Assembly: GCA_030824495.1 (NCBI GenBank)
Contig: JAVBXP010000013.1
Coordinates: 62,001 to 126,000 of the forward strand
Reading direction: 5' to 3'
Source: a bacterium
Lineage (GTDB): Bacteria; Pseudomonadota; Alphaproteobacteria; Caulobacterales; Caulobacteraceae
Length of the DNA: 64,000 nucleotides
Position numbers and translations under genes: made by a program. Position 1 is the first letter of the stretch, and each line of letters opens with the position of its first letter. Shown here one piece after another: positions 1 to 10,718 of this stretch. The notes below the pieces were generated by a model, which had not been told where the DNA came from, did no database searches, and saw nothing but the letters and a program-made list of their open reading frames with translations.

Positions 1-2
1 CT

Positions 3-467
3 GCAGGCGTCCCGACGCCAACGCTGGCGGCTCCGCGCGGCAAGTTCGACGCGATATCCACTACGGCGATGGGGGTGACTGGCGACCTGAGCGCGACGGA
101 GGCCGGTTTCGCGTTTTCGCAGGGCCAGACCTACGGTTTGGAAGGCGTCGGCACGGCTAGCGGCGCAGATCCCTACGCCGTCACCAAGGCGAGCTTCTCA
201 AGCCTGATCAACGTGCCGGACGCCGCCGTCCTGGACGTTTTCCGCGTCACCAAGTAAGACCACGCTCAGGCCCGCAACGGCGGTTTCTGCGGCGCGGCTC
301 CGACAACCTTCATCCTCACCCATGAAGGCGTGGATAGCAGCGGCGCGCCGGCCTTGTTCCTGGTCGCCTTCAGCGGCGCGAGGCCACCGTCTGGTAACTC
401 TCCCGAGAACGAGCTTTGCGGGACGTTCATGTACGCGCCCTCGGCCGGGCCGCCCGCGACGAAATAG
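3..467 (+). pseudogene. 3' part of a hypothetical protein gene interrupted by an in-frame TAA
   Basis: The reading frame is already open at the window edge and runs to a TAA at 255-257. The same frame then continues without another stop to a TAG at 465-467. The part after the stop reads as ordinary protein (for example GGFCGAAPTTFILTHEG and ENELCGTFMYAP), with a compact globular-looking composition and two cysteines, and is not noise. The simplest reading is one gene with a nonsense mutation (or a sequencing error) about 70 codons before its true end. The alternative, a short intact gene ending at 257, leaves the following coding-like stretch unexplained. The start lies outside the window and I do not recognise a function. 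Confidence 0.55.
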
Positions 468-548
468 CCGTGAATTCCGCTGGCGTCGGCGCGACGACGC
501 GGGCTTGAGGCGCTAACAGGGGGAGGATTCTCGAACCAGAGGCCCTCC

Positions 549-1997
549 ATGCGTCGTCGTCCGCTGCTTTCCATCGCCCTCGCTACGGCTTTCAGTCTTG
601 GCAGCTTCGCCGCGCGGGCGGCCGAACGGGTTGATCTGCTGATCCTTGACGCGACGGTCATCGACGTGGCGACCGGCGCCTTGTCGCCCAAGAGCGCGGT
701 CGCGGTGCGCGGCGGCGACATCGTCGCAGTGGCACCGACTGCAACGGCCCGCAAGACCTACACCGCGTCCAAGGTTGTTCAGGCCGGCGGCCGCTTTGTG
801 ATGCCGGGGCTCTGGGACAATCACGTTCACTTTGGCGGCGGGCCGGACCTGATTGGCGAGAACAGGGCGCTCCTGCCGCTCTACCTCGCGCATGGCATAA
901 CGAGCGTCCGCGACGCGTCAGGCGACCTGCCGCAGGAGGTCTTGGCCTGGCGCGACGAGGTGGCGTCCGGCAAGCTGCTTGGCCCGACGATCTATAGCTC
1001 GGGACCCAAGATCGAAGGTCTCAAGCCGATCTGGAAAGGGACCCTCGAGGTTGGAACCGAGGCCGAGGTCGACGCCGCCCTCACCAAGCTGCAGGGCCTG
1101 CGCGTGGACTTCGTCAAGGTGACCGACAACACCCTCAAGCCGGACCTCTTTCTCTACACTCTGAAGCAGGCCAAGGCCCGAGGGCTCACGACCTCGGCGC
1201 ATATCCCGGCCGCGATCACGGTGGAGCAGGCGAGCCAGGCCGGTCTCGGTTCGATCGAACACATGGGATACGCCCTGAAAATGGGCTCGCCGCAGGAGGC
1301 GCAGATCGCCGCCGACGTGGCCGCTGGCCGGATCACCGGAGCCGAAGCGACCGCACGCACCCTGGCGACATTCGATGAAGCCACCGCCATCGCCGCCTAT
1401 CGCGGCCTTGCGGCGCGGGGAACCTTCGTCACCCCGACCCTGAACGGCAGCCGCATCACCGCCTATCTCGACCAGGACAGCCACGCCGCCGATCCATACC
1501 TCGTCTATATCGGCCCTGGCCTGAAGGCTACCTATGCCTGGCGTGTCGAGCGGGCGGCTAAGGATGACGCGGCCGCCATCGCCCGTCGCCATGCGATCTA
1601 TGAGAAGAACGTCTCGCTCCTGCCATTGCTGCAGGGCGCGGGGGTCTCCATCCTGGCCGGAACCGACGCCGGCTTCCTGAACTCGTTCAACTATCCGGGT
1701 ATCGGCCTGCACGACGAGCTTCAGGTGTTCGTGGACGGCGGCCTGACGCCGCTACAGGCTTTGCAAGCTTCCGTGATCAACGGCCCGCGTTTTCTGGGCA
1801 AGACTGAGCACTACGGCGCCGTGGCTGCAGGCAAGACCGCCGACATCCTGATTCTGGACCAGAACCCACTGGCCGACATCGCCGCGACGCGGAAGATCCA
1901 CGGTATCGTATTGAAAGGGCGGTACTTTGATCGCACGGCCCTGGATGAAATGCTGAAAAACGCTCGCGAACAGGTCGCAAAAGGGGAAGGCGCTTGA
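549..1997 (+). CDS. secreted metal-dependent amidohydrolase
   Basis: A 482-residue protein of the amidohydrolase superfamily, imidazolonepropionase/prolidase-like subgroup. Residues 1 to about 24 form a signal peptide (RRR, hydrophobic core, ARAA cleavage area), so the enzyme should be periplasmic or secreted. The binuclear metal ligands are all present: His92 and His94 in NHVHF, a carboxylatable Lys190 in DFVKV, His218 in TSAHIP, His238 in SIEHMG and Asp373 in AGTDAGF. The C-terminal part (KTADILILDQNPLADI) completes the small beta-sandwich typical of the family. The substrate cannot be told from sequence; hydrolysis of a cyclic amide or a dipeptide is likely. It stands alone, about 200 bp before lon on the same strand. 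Confidence 0.9.
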   Translation: MRRRPLLSIALATAFSLGSFAARAAERVDLLILDATVIDVATGALSPKSAVAVRGGDIVAVAPTATARKTYTASKVVQAGGRFVMPGLWDNHVHFGGGPDLIGENRALLPLYLAHGITSVRDASGDLPQEVLAWRDEVASGKLLGPTIYSSGPKIEGLKPIWKGTLEVGTEAEVDAALTKLQGLRVDFVKVTDNTLKPDLFLYTLKQAKARGLTTSAHIPAAITVEQASQAGLGSIEHMGYALKMGSPQEAQIAADVAAGRITGAEATARTLATFDEATAIAAYRGLAARGTFVTPTLNGSRITAYLDQDSHAADPYLVYIGPGLKATYAWRVERAAKDDAAAIARRHAIYEKNVSLLPLLQGAGVSILAGTDAGFLNSFNYPGIGLHDELQVFVDGGLTPLQALQASVINGPRFLGKTEHYGAVAAGKTADILILDQNPLADIAATRKIHGIVLKGRYFDRTALDEMLKNAREQVAKGEGA

Positions 1998-2049
1998 GTA
2001 TCGGGCGCCACACTTCCTAGACAGAACGCCGCAGCCTTTTGCCGCCACG

Positions 2050-2080
2050 CTTGAATGCGCAGCAGAAGCGTCCACATAAA
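2050..2080 (+). promoter_or_regulatory. possible heat-shock (sigma-32-like) promoter of lon
   Basis: CTTGAA at 2050-2055 is followed after roughly 16-17 bases by CCACATAAA at 2072-2080. The -35 half fits the sigma-32 consensus; the -10 half fits only partly. lon is a classical heat-shock gene, which is why the match was looked for, so it is weak evidence on its own. The lon start at 2202 has AGGAG about 11 bases upstream. Confidence 0.25.
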
Positions 2081-2201
2081 TGAACCAACAAGCCGCCAAC
2101 CAAGGCGGACGGGTCGTCCGACTCAGACGCATCGTCTGATGTGACCACGGCCCGGGGGCCGAGCCTGACTCCCCAACAGGCCGGCAGGAGTTGAATGCAT
2201 C

Positions 2202-4601
<2,400 letters not shown>

Positions 4602-4626
4602 TCGGTGGAAAAGTGAGGTAAATTCA

Positions 4627-4660
4627 GGCGGCGCGGGTGTTTCCCGCGCCGCCTTTGTTT
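4627..4660 (+). terminator. rho-independent terminator after lon
   Basis: A perfect 11-bp GC stem (4627-4637 with 4643-4653), a 5-base loop and a T-rich tail TTTGTTT. Confidence 0.93.
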
Positions 4661-4760
4661 GACGCGGGGGAATCGCCCGCCATAATCGCGCGACGCGAAG
4701 CAGCCTCGCGCTTCCGCGAGAGGTTCGCGGTTTGAGATAACGGGCTGGGAGAGACAAACA

Positions 4761-5033
4761 ATGACCAAGGCCGAACTCGTCACGGCGATTGCCGATAAGG
4801 CGGGCCTGAATAAGGCGCAGGCGAAGGACGCGCTGGAAGCGTTCATCGACAGCGTCACCGAGTCGCTGAAGGCGGGACAAGAAGTTCGACTCGTCGGTTT
4901 CGGCAGCTTCGTGCCTGTGAACCGCGCCGCTGGCACCGCGCGCAACCCGCGTACCGGCGAGACGGTTAGCCGTCCGGCTTCGAAGACCGCGCGTTTCCGC
5001 GTTGGCGAAGGCCTGAAGGGCTCTTTGAACTAA
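4761..5033 (+). CDS. hup: DNA-binding protein HU
   Basis: 90 residues, exactly HU length. The start MTKAELVTAIADKAGL, the VRLVGFGSF beta-hairpin, the proline-tipped DNA-binding arm (RNPRTGETVSRPASKTARFRVG) and the KGSLN end are diagnostic of HU; the lack of IHF-specific features argues against IhfA/IhfB. It acts as a nucleoid protein that bends and compacts DNA. As in many proteobacteria it sits directly after lon, but separate terminators before and after it imply its own promoter in the 100 bp in front. The start follows a GGGAGAG ribosome-binding site. Confidence 0.97.
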   Translation: MTKAELVTAIADKAGLNKAQAKDALEAFIDSVTESLKAGQEVRLVGFGSFVPVNRAAGTARNPRTGETVSRPASKTARFRVGEGLKGSLN

Positions 5034-5060
5034 GGCTTGTCCAAGCGGTCTTAGCATTCA

Positions 5061-5092
5061 GGGCGGCTTCCGTACCCGGAGGTCGCCCTTTT
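5061..5092 (+). terminator. rho-independent terminator after hup
   Basis: A 12-bp stem (5061-5072 with 5077-5088, two G-U pairs), a 4-base loop TACC and TTTT. Confidence 0.9.
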
Positions 5093-5126
5093 CGCTATCT
5101 ATAGACGCGCCATGTCCGGCGCGATC

Positions 5127-5203
5127 GGGCGGCTAGCTCAGTTGGTCAGAGCACCTGGTTTACACCCAGGGGGTCGGGGGTTCGAGCCCCTCGCCGCCCA
5201 CCA
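5127..5203 (+). tRNA. tRNA-Val (anticodon UAC)
   Basis: All arms fold. The acceptor stem GGGCGGC pairs with GCCGCCC, the anticodon stem is CCTGG/CCAGG around loop TTTACAC with anticodon TAC at 5161-5163, and the T arm has loop TTCGAGC. The CCA end is encoded (5201-5203). Its 3' end is the insertion site of the integrative element that follows; the gene has been left intact. Confidence 0.97.
5178..5203 (+). repeat. attL: tRNA-side copy of the attachment-site repeat
   Basis: The last 26 bases of tRNA-Val including CCA. They match 22931-22956 except at one base (G at 5186, T at 22939), which is a variable T-loop position. Confidence 0.88.
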
Positions 5204-5267
5204 CATTCCTGATTTCCTTTTATAATTCAGAAGTTCTCTTGCGAGATAAGGCCTTTTCGGGTTCTAG

Positions 5268-5289
5268 AGCATTGCATTGGCATTGCATT
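5268..5289 (+). repeat. tandem 11-bp repeats, left pair (probable integrase arm sites)
   Basis: Two head-to-tail copies of (A/G)GCATTGCATT sit between the tRNA and the integrase start. The same unit occurs twice, in the same orientation, at 22855-22876 near the other end. Paired short direct repeats flanking the core site are what arm-type integrase or excisionase sites look like; that role is inferred. Confidence 0.7.
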
Positions 5290-5298
5290 GGAGCCTGA

Positions 5299-7227
5299 AT
5301 GCGTTGGGGCATGTTCCGCTTAAGAGCTTTGGTAGATGGCCGCCGCACCGGGCCGGAGCGCGGAGTCTACTTCGCTCGTCGCGCAGTACCGCTGGCGGTG
5401 AAGGAGCACTTCCGTCACCCGAGGACTGGCAAGCTGCAAGCCGTGCTGGTCCGAAGCACAGGTGAGACAAGCTTCAAGACGGCTTCGCTCATCGCTGAGG
5501 AGATTTGGAGAGGCTGGGGGGCTGAGTTCGCCGCAGCTCTCCAGGTTGGATCAAGTCCGATTATCACGACTGAGGCCGCGATAGCCGCCATTGACCGATG
5601 GCGAGCGATGGAATGTGGGCTCGCGGCAGGAGCGGAGCGCCGTCGGAAGCATGAAGCGGCCCAGGCCGCCATCCTGGCTGACTATAAGACCGCCATAACC
5701 ACGGGCACATATCCAGGTAGTGATGAGGTCATCATCCTAAAACCGGGTTCCCCAGCAGACTTGAGTACGCCCCATGCGCCGATCGCTGGCGATTTCCTTA
5801 CCTGGGCAAAGGAGTATTTTGATCTGCATCCCCATGCTTCTCGGTCCATAGAGCGCCCACACGCCGTTTCTACACTTCTTGAGCGGCTTCAGGGGGCCAC
5901 CTGGGAGCCAATGGCTTGGGTTAAGGTCCCGGGCTTCGATGAAGCGCTGGACGGCGCTGTGGCTGCCGGTGGTGCGTTGGGAGCCCTGACCCCAGTGACG
6001 CGCGAGAAAATACGACCCGCCTTCGCTCGCGCCTTCTTTGAGGTCGAGCGTCACCGGGAGGCGGAGCGGTCCCGTGCAGCGTCGTTCTTAGCCGCGTTGA
6101 GCATCTCCAGTCTTACGGGGAGCCAATTGGTAGTGACCCCCGGCTCCGGCGCTTATCAGCCCCGTGAAGGCGATCGCACCGTCAAGGAGGTGATCGCCAT
6201 GTTCAAGCTGTCGAAGGGGAGGGACGCCGGGCTTCTAGAGAAGACGCACGGCTATGTCTTCCGGGCGCTGGAAGAACTGTTCGGGCCCGAAAAGCCGCTG
6301 CGAGCGGTAACGCGACAGGACGTTCGTGACCTCCTGGAGTTCCTAGCAACGCTTCCTAGCAATTCGTCGAAGATTTATCCGGGCGTTGATCTTCGAGAAG
6401 CGGCAAAGCGTGGGGCGGCCGACGGGAAGCCAACGTTGGCTCCGAACACGATCCGGAGCTACGCGATCTCGCTCAAGGGGCTGTTCGCCTTCGCAATGGC
6501 GGACGGATGGGCGGATTCGAACCCCGTTGATGGGCTAACTCCCACCAAGCTTAACAAGATAAAGCGCAAGGCGTTCGCCAAGGAGCAATTGGACGTGCTG
6601 TTCGGCGCGTTGACTAAGCGACGTGCAGCAAATTCGGCTTACTGGTGGGTGCCGGCTATCCTCGCATTCCACGGTGCCAGAGCGAACGAGATCAGCCAGC
6701 TTTTTGTCGAGGACGTGAAGGAGGTCGATGGTGTCGCCTACCTGGACATGACGTATTTCGACGACGACGGCGAATTGCTGGACCGCCGGACTCTCAAGAC
6801 AAGGCCAAGCGAGCGGTGCCTCCCTATCCATGACGAACTAGTCGCGGCGGGCTTCTTGGATTTCGTAGAGATGCGGCGGGCGACCGGGGAGGAGCGTCTG
6901 TTTGGCGACCTGCGGCTCAGCGGCCGCGGGTACTGGACGCATGAGTTGTCCAAGTGGTGGGGGCGTCACTGCGACGCCTGTGGGTATCCGGAGAAGGCCT
7001 TCGTGCTTCATTCGCTACGTCACGGCTGGAAGGACTCCGCGACCGCCAACGGGTTGTCGGACACGGTGATCAACGCCATCGGCGGCTGGGGCGCGGAAAG
7101 CGAGCGCGAAAAGTACGGCGATCAACGCACCAGGGCGAAGGTTCCTGAGAACGCCATTTTCCTCAATCGAGTGACTCTGGGGGGGTTTAAGTTAGGCCCA
7201 CCTAGGAGCGTTCCAGAGCCAATTTGA
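5299..7227 (+). CDS. int: tyrosine-type site-specific integrase
   Basis: 642 residues. The N-terminus (about 20-60, RGVYFARRAVPLAVKEHF) resembles the small beta-rich domain at the start of many long island integrases. A core-binding SAM-like domain lies at about 290-420 and the catalytic domain from about 430. The catalytic residues visible are Arg461 (GARANEIS), His571 and Arg574 (LHSLRHGW) and the nucleophile Tyr606 (EREKYGD). It should cut and rejoin DNA at the tRNA-Val 3' end to integrate or excise the element. The ATG at 5299 was chosen because the family domain starts immediately after it; the arm-type repeats directly upstream would allow self-repression. It looks intact. Confidence 0.94.
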   Translation: MRWGMFRLRALVDGRRTGPERGVYFARRAVPLAVKEHFRHPRTGKLQAVLVRSTGETSFKTASLIAEEIWRGWGAEFAAALQVGSSPIITTEAAIAAIDRWRAMECGLAAGAERRRKHEAAQAAILADYKTAITTGTYPGSDEVIILKPGSPADLSTPHAPIAGDFLTWAKEYFDLHPHASRSIERPHAVSTLLERLQGATWEPMAWVKVPGFDEALDGAVAAGGALGALTPVTREKIRPAFARAFFEVERHREAERSRAASFLAALSISSLTGSQLVVTPGSGAYQPREGDRTVKEVIAMFKLSKGRDAGLLEKTHGYVFRALEELFGPEKPLRAVTRQDVRDLLEFLATLPSNSSKIYPGVDLREAAKRGAADGKPTLAPNTIRSYAISLKGLFAFAMADGWADSNPVDGLTPTKLNKIKRKAFAKEQLDVLFGALTKRRAANSAYWWVPAILAFHGARANEISQLFVEDVKEVDGVAYLDMTYFDDDGELLDRRTLKTRPSERCLPIHDELVAAGFLDFVEMRRATGEERLFGDLRLSGRGYWTHELSKWWGRHCDACGYPEKAFVLHSLRHGWKDSATANGLSDTVINAIGGWGAESEREKYGDQRTRAKVPENAIFLNRVTLGGFKLGPPRSVPEPI

Positions 7228-7290
7228 CCCGCGGCCGGTGCCGGGCGGACGAGACTTGGGCGCGACTCAACCGTCGGCTCTCGGTCAAAG

Positions 7291-8457
7291 TCATCGATGC
7301 GGGCCGGGGCGGGGGCCGCTCAGCCGATCGAGAATTTCCAACGTGATGGTGGCCCGCTGCTCGAAGATCGGGATGGTCTTGCCTTGGTACCTAAGCCAAC
7401 TCGCCACCGCCTTAGAGCCACCGCTTCGCCTGGCCAGCGCGTCTCGGCTCCCAATACGAGACGCAAGCTGTTCCTTTGTGGCCTTCATGATGCCTACAAG
7501 GGCTCGTGTGTCGAGGTCCGGATCGGGATCAAATGACTCTGCCAAGTCCCGTTGCATTGCGGCTTGATCATGGGAGATCATTTCATCCGCAACAGCATCA
7601 AGTTCGCCCTGATCGATCAAATCCGCAGTCTTTGAATCGAGGTCACGCAAGGCTGCGTGGAATTTTGATCCGTTTGGCAGGCTAACGCCGGCTTCAAATG
7701 CGCTCACTATGAATGGAATAATCCCAGTAAAGCTGTCTGGCGGTGTCAATTTGGCTTCGGGGTAATTCAGAGACAATTCGTCGATATCTGGAAGTATTTT
7801 GGCCGCGTGAGTTAACATTATTTTGGTCTCTCGCTGGCCCGGAGAGTCTATTCTGTTGCCGTCTAGCGCGACGAATTCTTCTATGTTTTGAGGAGATAGC
7901 GACTTCTCGAAAATATCGTCTGTGACGTCCAGAAGTCCAAGCAGCTTCTCAATTGTAGACGGAGTCGTTTTCTCTATTGGGATGTTAAATATGCCGACGT
8001 CTCCAGCTTGCTTGAAAGTGTGAGCCACAAGCGCTGAGCAAAAGATGCCACGATTTTTGAGTTTTGGGGCGATCCCTTCCGGGAACACCGAGGCTAGTGC
8101 TCGGCGATTCGAATAGATGCGCCCTCTATGCTCCAGCGCGTGCCCACCGGCCGCCCGCGCGACGTCTGGGTTGGGATGCCTGAGGACCCGTACATTCTTG
8201 AGGCTGTGCGCAAAGCAACGATGGAGTGAGAGTGCCCCGACGCCCTCGGGCATAGCCTCAATCATCGTAGGCGGAACGGCGCAGATCAAAACATGACTGA
8301 AGGAGCCGCCTGTCACCGACGCGATGAGGGCTGACATAATCCGCCCACGCCGACCATTCCTGTTCCGGGTCAGCAGAATATCGCCCGGACGGAGACGCTC
8401 CACCCTCGGCAGATAAACGTCTAGGCCATCGTATTTGTGGTTGTGTGGAGCACGCAT
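7291..8457 (-). CDS. permuted papain-like (YiiX/NlpC-P60 type) protein with long C-terminal extension
   Basis: 388 residues. The first 150 match the circularly permuted NlpC/P60 papain-like fold: LRPGDILLT, then His55 in SFSHVLIC, Glu67 in MIEAMPEG and Cys140 in GIFCSALVAHTF, giving the permuted His-Glu-Cys order. Members of this fold are amidases, peptidases or acyltransferases acting on peptides, lipids or cell-wall material. Residues 160-388 are an extension without a recognised domain and with a basic end. No signal peptide is visible, so it should be cytoplasmic. It is convergent with the integrase gene, and GGTGGA precedes the ATG. The biological role is unknown; in an island a toxin, defence or host-modifying role is possible. 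Confidence 0.75.
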   Translation of the reverse strand: MRAPHNHKYDGLDVYLPRVERLRPGDILLTRNRNGRRGRIMSALIASVTGGSFSHVLICAVPPTMIEAMPEGVGALSLHRCFAHSLKNVRVLRHPNPDVARAAGGHALEHRGRIYSNRRALASVFPEGIAPKLKNRGIFCSALVAHTFKQAGDVGIFNIPIEKTTPSTIEKLLGLLDVTDDIFEKSLSPQNIEEFVALDGNRIDSPGQRETKIMLTHAAKILPDIDELSLNYPEAKLTPPDSFTGIIPFIVSAFEAGVSLPNGSKFHAALRDLDSKTADLIDQGELDAVADEMISHDQAAMQRDLAESFDPDPDLDTRALVGIMKATKEQLASRIGSRDALARRSGGSKAVASWLRYQGKTIPIFEQRATITLEILDRLSGPRPGPHR

Positions 8458-8569
8458 TCCACCAGTCTAGGGCGGCCCCCTAGCAAAAGGCTATCTAGCA
8501 TCGTCGATGCTGTTCAGGTTGGGCACGAGAGCCGCTCCTAATCCTCAATGCTAATGTGCTGACATCTCG

Positions 8570-8866
8570 CTAGGGCCACTTCGGGCCGCCGACATTTCGC
8601 CGCCCACAGCGAACCAAATGCCGACCGGGGTGAGCAATTCGCTCAAGGTCTAAGTCCGTCGCAGGCCTCACCTTCATGAACTCTGACGTTGCGTCACACC
8701 GCCGACAAGTGGCGGCGGCCTCGGCTTCATCAAAGGTGACGGTCTCGCCAAAACGCTGACAAGCTTCGGATGGTTCGAGCACCTCGAAGAGGCTCCAATA
8801 CAGGCACGCAACGAGCAACTTCTGGTCGGTTTGGGTGAGGCTGCAAAGGGCGCTGGCGCGAGACAT
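8570..8866 (-). CDS. small hypothetical protein with a CxxC motif
   Basis: 98 residues. The second half contains CRRCD and a later HLVRCGRR, which could bind a metal, and the amino-acid composition (TFDEAEAAAT, DLDLERIAHP) looks protein-like. The start has only a weak TAAGG close to the ATG. I do not recognise a family. It lies between the papain-like gene and the XRE regulator on the same strand and may be a real island gene or a chance frame. Confidence 0.4.
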   Translation of the reverse strand: MSRASALCSLTQTDQKLLVACLYWSLFEVLEPSEACQRFGETVTFDEAEAAATCRRCDATSEFMKVRPATDLDLERIAHPGRHLVRCGRRNVGGPKWP

Positions 8867-8934
8867 GCCTTACTAGAACAAAAGTGGAACATTTACGCAA
8901 GCCGTGCTGGTCCGCGACGCACATGCGCGGCGCT

Positions 8935-9201
8935 TCACCCGTGCTTCGGCTTCCGGCCGCTCGGCAATGATTTTGGCCGCTCCGCGCCTTCGGGCGGCTC
9001 CACGAATAACTCCGCGAGGCGAACGTCCAGGGTTGCCGCGAGGCGATCCAATAGCGGCAAAGAGGGGTTTCCATGCTCCCTCTCAAGTTCGCTAATGTAG
9101 GCGCGGTCCACGCCCGAGTCCGCCGCGAGCCGCTCCTGCGACACGCCACGCTCCGCTCGGAGCCGCCTGAGATTCCACGCTAGAAGCGCGAGCCCGTCCA
9201 T
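8935..9201 (-). CDS. XRE-family transcriptional regulator
   Basis: 88 residues, almost all of it one helix-turn-helix domain: NLRRLRAERGVSQERLAADSGVDRAYISELEREHGNPSLPLLDRLAATLDV is the classic Cro/C1 pattern (recognition helix around DRAYISELE). A short basic tail follows. It is transcribed divergently from the 9283 gene with 81 bp between them, a natural place for it to bind. In an integrative element such a protein usually acts as the maintenance repressor; the target here is inferred from position only. Confidence 0.88.
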   Translation of the reverse strand: MDGLALLAWNLRRLRAERGVSQERLAADSGVDRAYISELEREHGNPSLPLLDRLAATLDVRLAELFVEPPEGAERPKSLPSGRKPKHG

Positions 9202-9282
9202 CGGGACAAGCGACAGATTCAGTCGTTCTTAATCCACGGGCCAATAGCCTACAGATTGTGAAAATCTCTGGGGCTTCTGTCG

Positions 9283-9528
9283 GTGGCAAACCAAGTTTAC
9301 TGCACATCATGCGGCACGGTCGGGAAGCCGCGCGTCCGTAATCGCGGCAGCAGCGCGATCGAGATATTGCTGTGGCTGCTGCTGATCCTTCCAGGCGTCT
9401 GCTACACGCTGTGGCGGATGGGTCGGAAGGACCGCTACTGCCGGACCTGCAACGCCCCTAATCCGATCCCAGCGGACTCTCCGATGGCTAAACGGCATCT
9501 CGCCGGCGCTGGGATTCAGCACGGATGA
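9283..9528 (+). CDS. small zinc-ribbon membrane protein
   Basis: 81 residues starting at GTG. It has an N-terminal CTSCG pair, one hydrophobic membrane segment (about 28-46, IEILLWLLLILPGVCYTLW) and a second cysteine pair CRTCNAPN, so the four cysteines could form one zinc ribbon on either side of a hairpin-like membrane region. Similar small zinc-ribbon/transmembrane proteins are common in phages and islands without assigned function. It overlaps the next gene by 4 bp (ATGA), so the two are probably translated together. It is divergent from the XRE regulator and may be under its control. Confidence 0.7.
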   Translation: MANQVYCTSCGTVGKPRVRNRGSSAIEILLWLLLILPGVCYTLWRMGRKDRYCRTCNAPNPIPADSPMAKRHLAGAGIQHG

Positions 9529-9938
9529 GATCGCAGCTCACTATCGCGCTTGCGCTCGCCGTTGCCGGCGGAAGTGCCCACGCCCAGGACGTCACTCGCT
9601 CGTACGAGTTTGAGAATGCTGGTGGCGCTCGGGTCCGCTGTATCGTCAGCCAGTACAGTAGTGGCGAGGAGCGCCAGATCGCGACAACCTACTCGCACTC
9701 GTTTGAGATTGATCGAGCGCCCACTCCGCACGCCTGGGCGGCATCTGGCTGCGAGGGCTTCGTTCGAGCCCAGACCCGCATGGTGTCGCCGCAAGAGCAA
9801 GCGAGACGCATGGGTGAGGTCGGGAAGTCACCTAGCTATTTTGGCAGCGGTGGATTGCGCGAGCAAATTGTCGAACTGATGTGCGCGGACCCAAAGAATG
9901 CGTCCGCTCCTGACTGCGTGGCGCGGCGCACAAGGTAG
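9525..9938 (+). CDS. hypothetical secreted protein
   Basis: 137 residues with a clear signal peptide (MRSQLTIALALAVAGGSAHAQ, cleavage after AHA), so it is exported. The mature part has four cysteines (RCIVSQ, GCEGF, LMCADP, DCVARR), enough for two disulfides in the periplasm. No known family was recognised. The 4-bp overlap with the zinc-ribbon membrane protein upstream suggests that the pair functions together at the inner membrane. Confidence 0.65.
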   Translation: MRSQLTIALALAVAGGSAHAQDVTRSYEFENAGGARVRCIVSQYSSGEERQIATTYSHSFEIDRAPTPHAWAASGCEGFVRAQTRMVSPQEQARRMGEVGKSPSYFGSGGLREQIVELMCADPKNASAPDCVARRTR

Positions 9939-9996
9939 TCGGAGGCCCCCGCAGCAGGATCGTGGGAGGATCAAACTCAACGACATACTCCAGCGT

Positions 9997-10605
9997 TTAG
10001 CGGGATGAGGGCACAGCCGCGATGCTGCCGCTCAGTCGTTCGAACGCTGTCCCCTGGAGGACAACCGTATGGCCACCACCGGTGGTGAGGGTGATCGTAT
10101 CGACGCTGTGCGCAACTCTTACGACCTCAGCAATCACTGTGGCGATCGCCGCGAGTTCCCGCTCGTCCTTGTCAGCGAGGCGTCGATCCCAGCGCTTTAG
10201 TGGGCCGGGTAGAAGGCTTTGAATGTGTTTTAGCGCGTCCAGCAAGCTCATGAAATTGGCTATGGCTGTGGGCAAAGGGCCAACTAGAGACGCCTGAACA
10301 GTTAGTGCGGCTTCCAGTAAAAATGCCATGGAGCCTGTTCGCGCGCTGACTAGCGACAGCTCGCTGCCAGGCAGCAGGAAGTCATCGTTTTCTTGTAGCG
10401 TCTCAGGCGCGATTTGGCCGACCTCAGGGTACGCGTCTCTGAAGGATACCGTCTCGCAAAAGTATGAGTAGAGCCGGCCTAGGTTCATGAGGAATCGGCC
10501 CGCGTGTTCGCAGTTCATGCCGCGGTGGCTCGTGAGCTCACCGCCGGATAGAACCACCTCCAGCTGGTTCGTGTGAATGCGGGGTCGATCTAGAGTCTCG
10601 TTCAT
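9997..10605 (-). CDS. hypothetical protein
   Basis: 202 residues, no signal peptide. The middle (about 85-125) is hydrophobic and helical (SMAFLLEAALTVQASLVGPL) and the end is beta-rich and Gly/Thr-rich (DTITLTTGGGHTVVLQG). I do not recognise a domain. The ATG is preceded by CAGGAA. It is divergent from the PLD-like gene at 10719 with a 113-bp shared upstream region, so the two could be co-regulated. Confidence 0.6.
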   Translation of the reverse strand: MNETLDRPRIHTNQLEVVLSGGELTSHRGMNCEHAGRFLMNLGRLYSYFCETVSFRDAYPEVGQIAPETLQENDDFLLPGSELSLVSARTGSMAFLLEAALTVQASLVGPLPTAIANFMSLLDALKHIQSLLPGPLKRWDRRLADKDERELAAIATVIAEVVRVAHSVDTITLTTGGGHTVVLQGTAFERLSGSIAAVPSSR

Positions 10606-10718
10606 CTATTCCTGCTCAGGTTGCGAGGGCCTGTGAAGCCCGAGAATGGGTGAGGTCGAGGTCAAGCCGGTCCGGACGTAAGATGGCCGCGGTGAGAAAT
10701 TAAGCTAAGCTGCTCCCT

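Noticed and set aside
266-754. Minus-strand frame of 162 codons near the window start
   Set aside because: Its more protein-like part is the complement of a plus-strand frame that continues the interrupted gene; the plus-strand reading is the better one.
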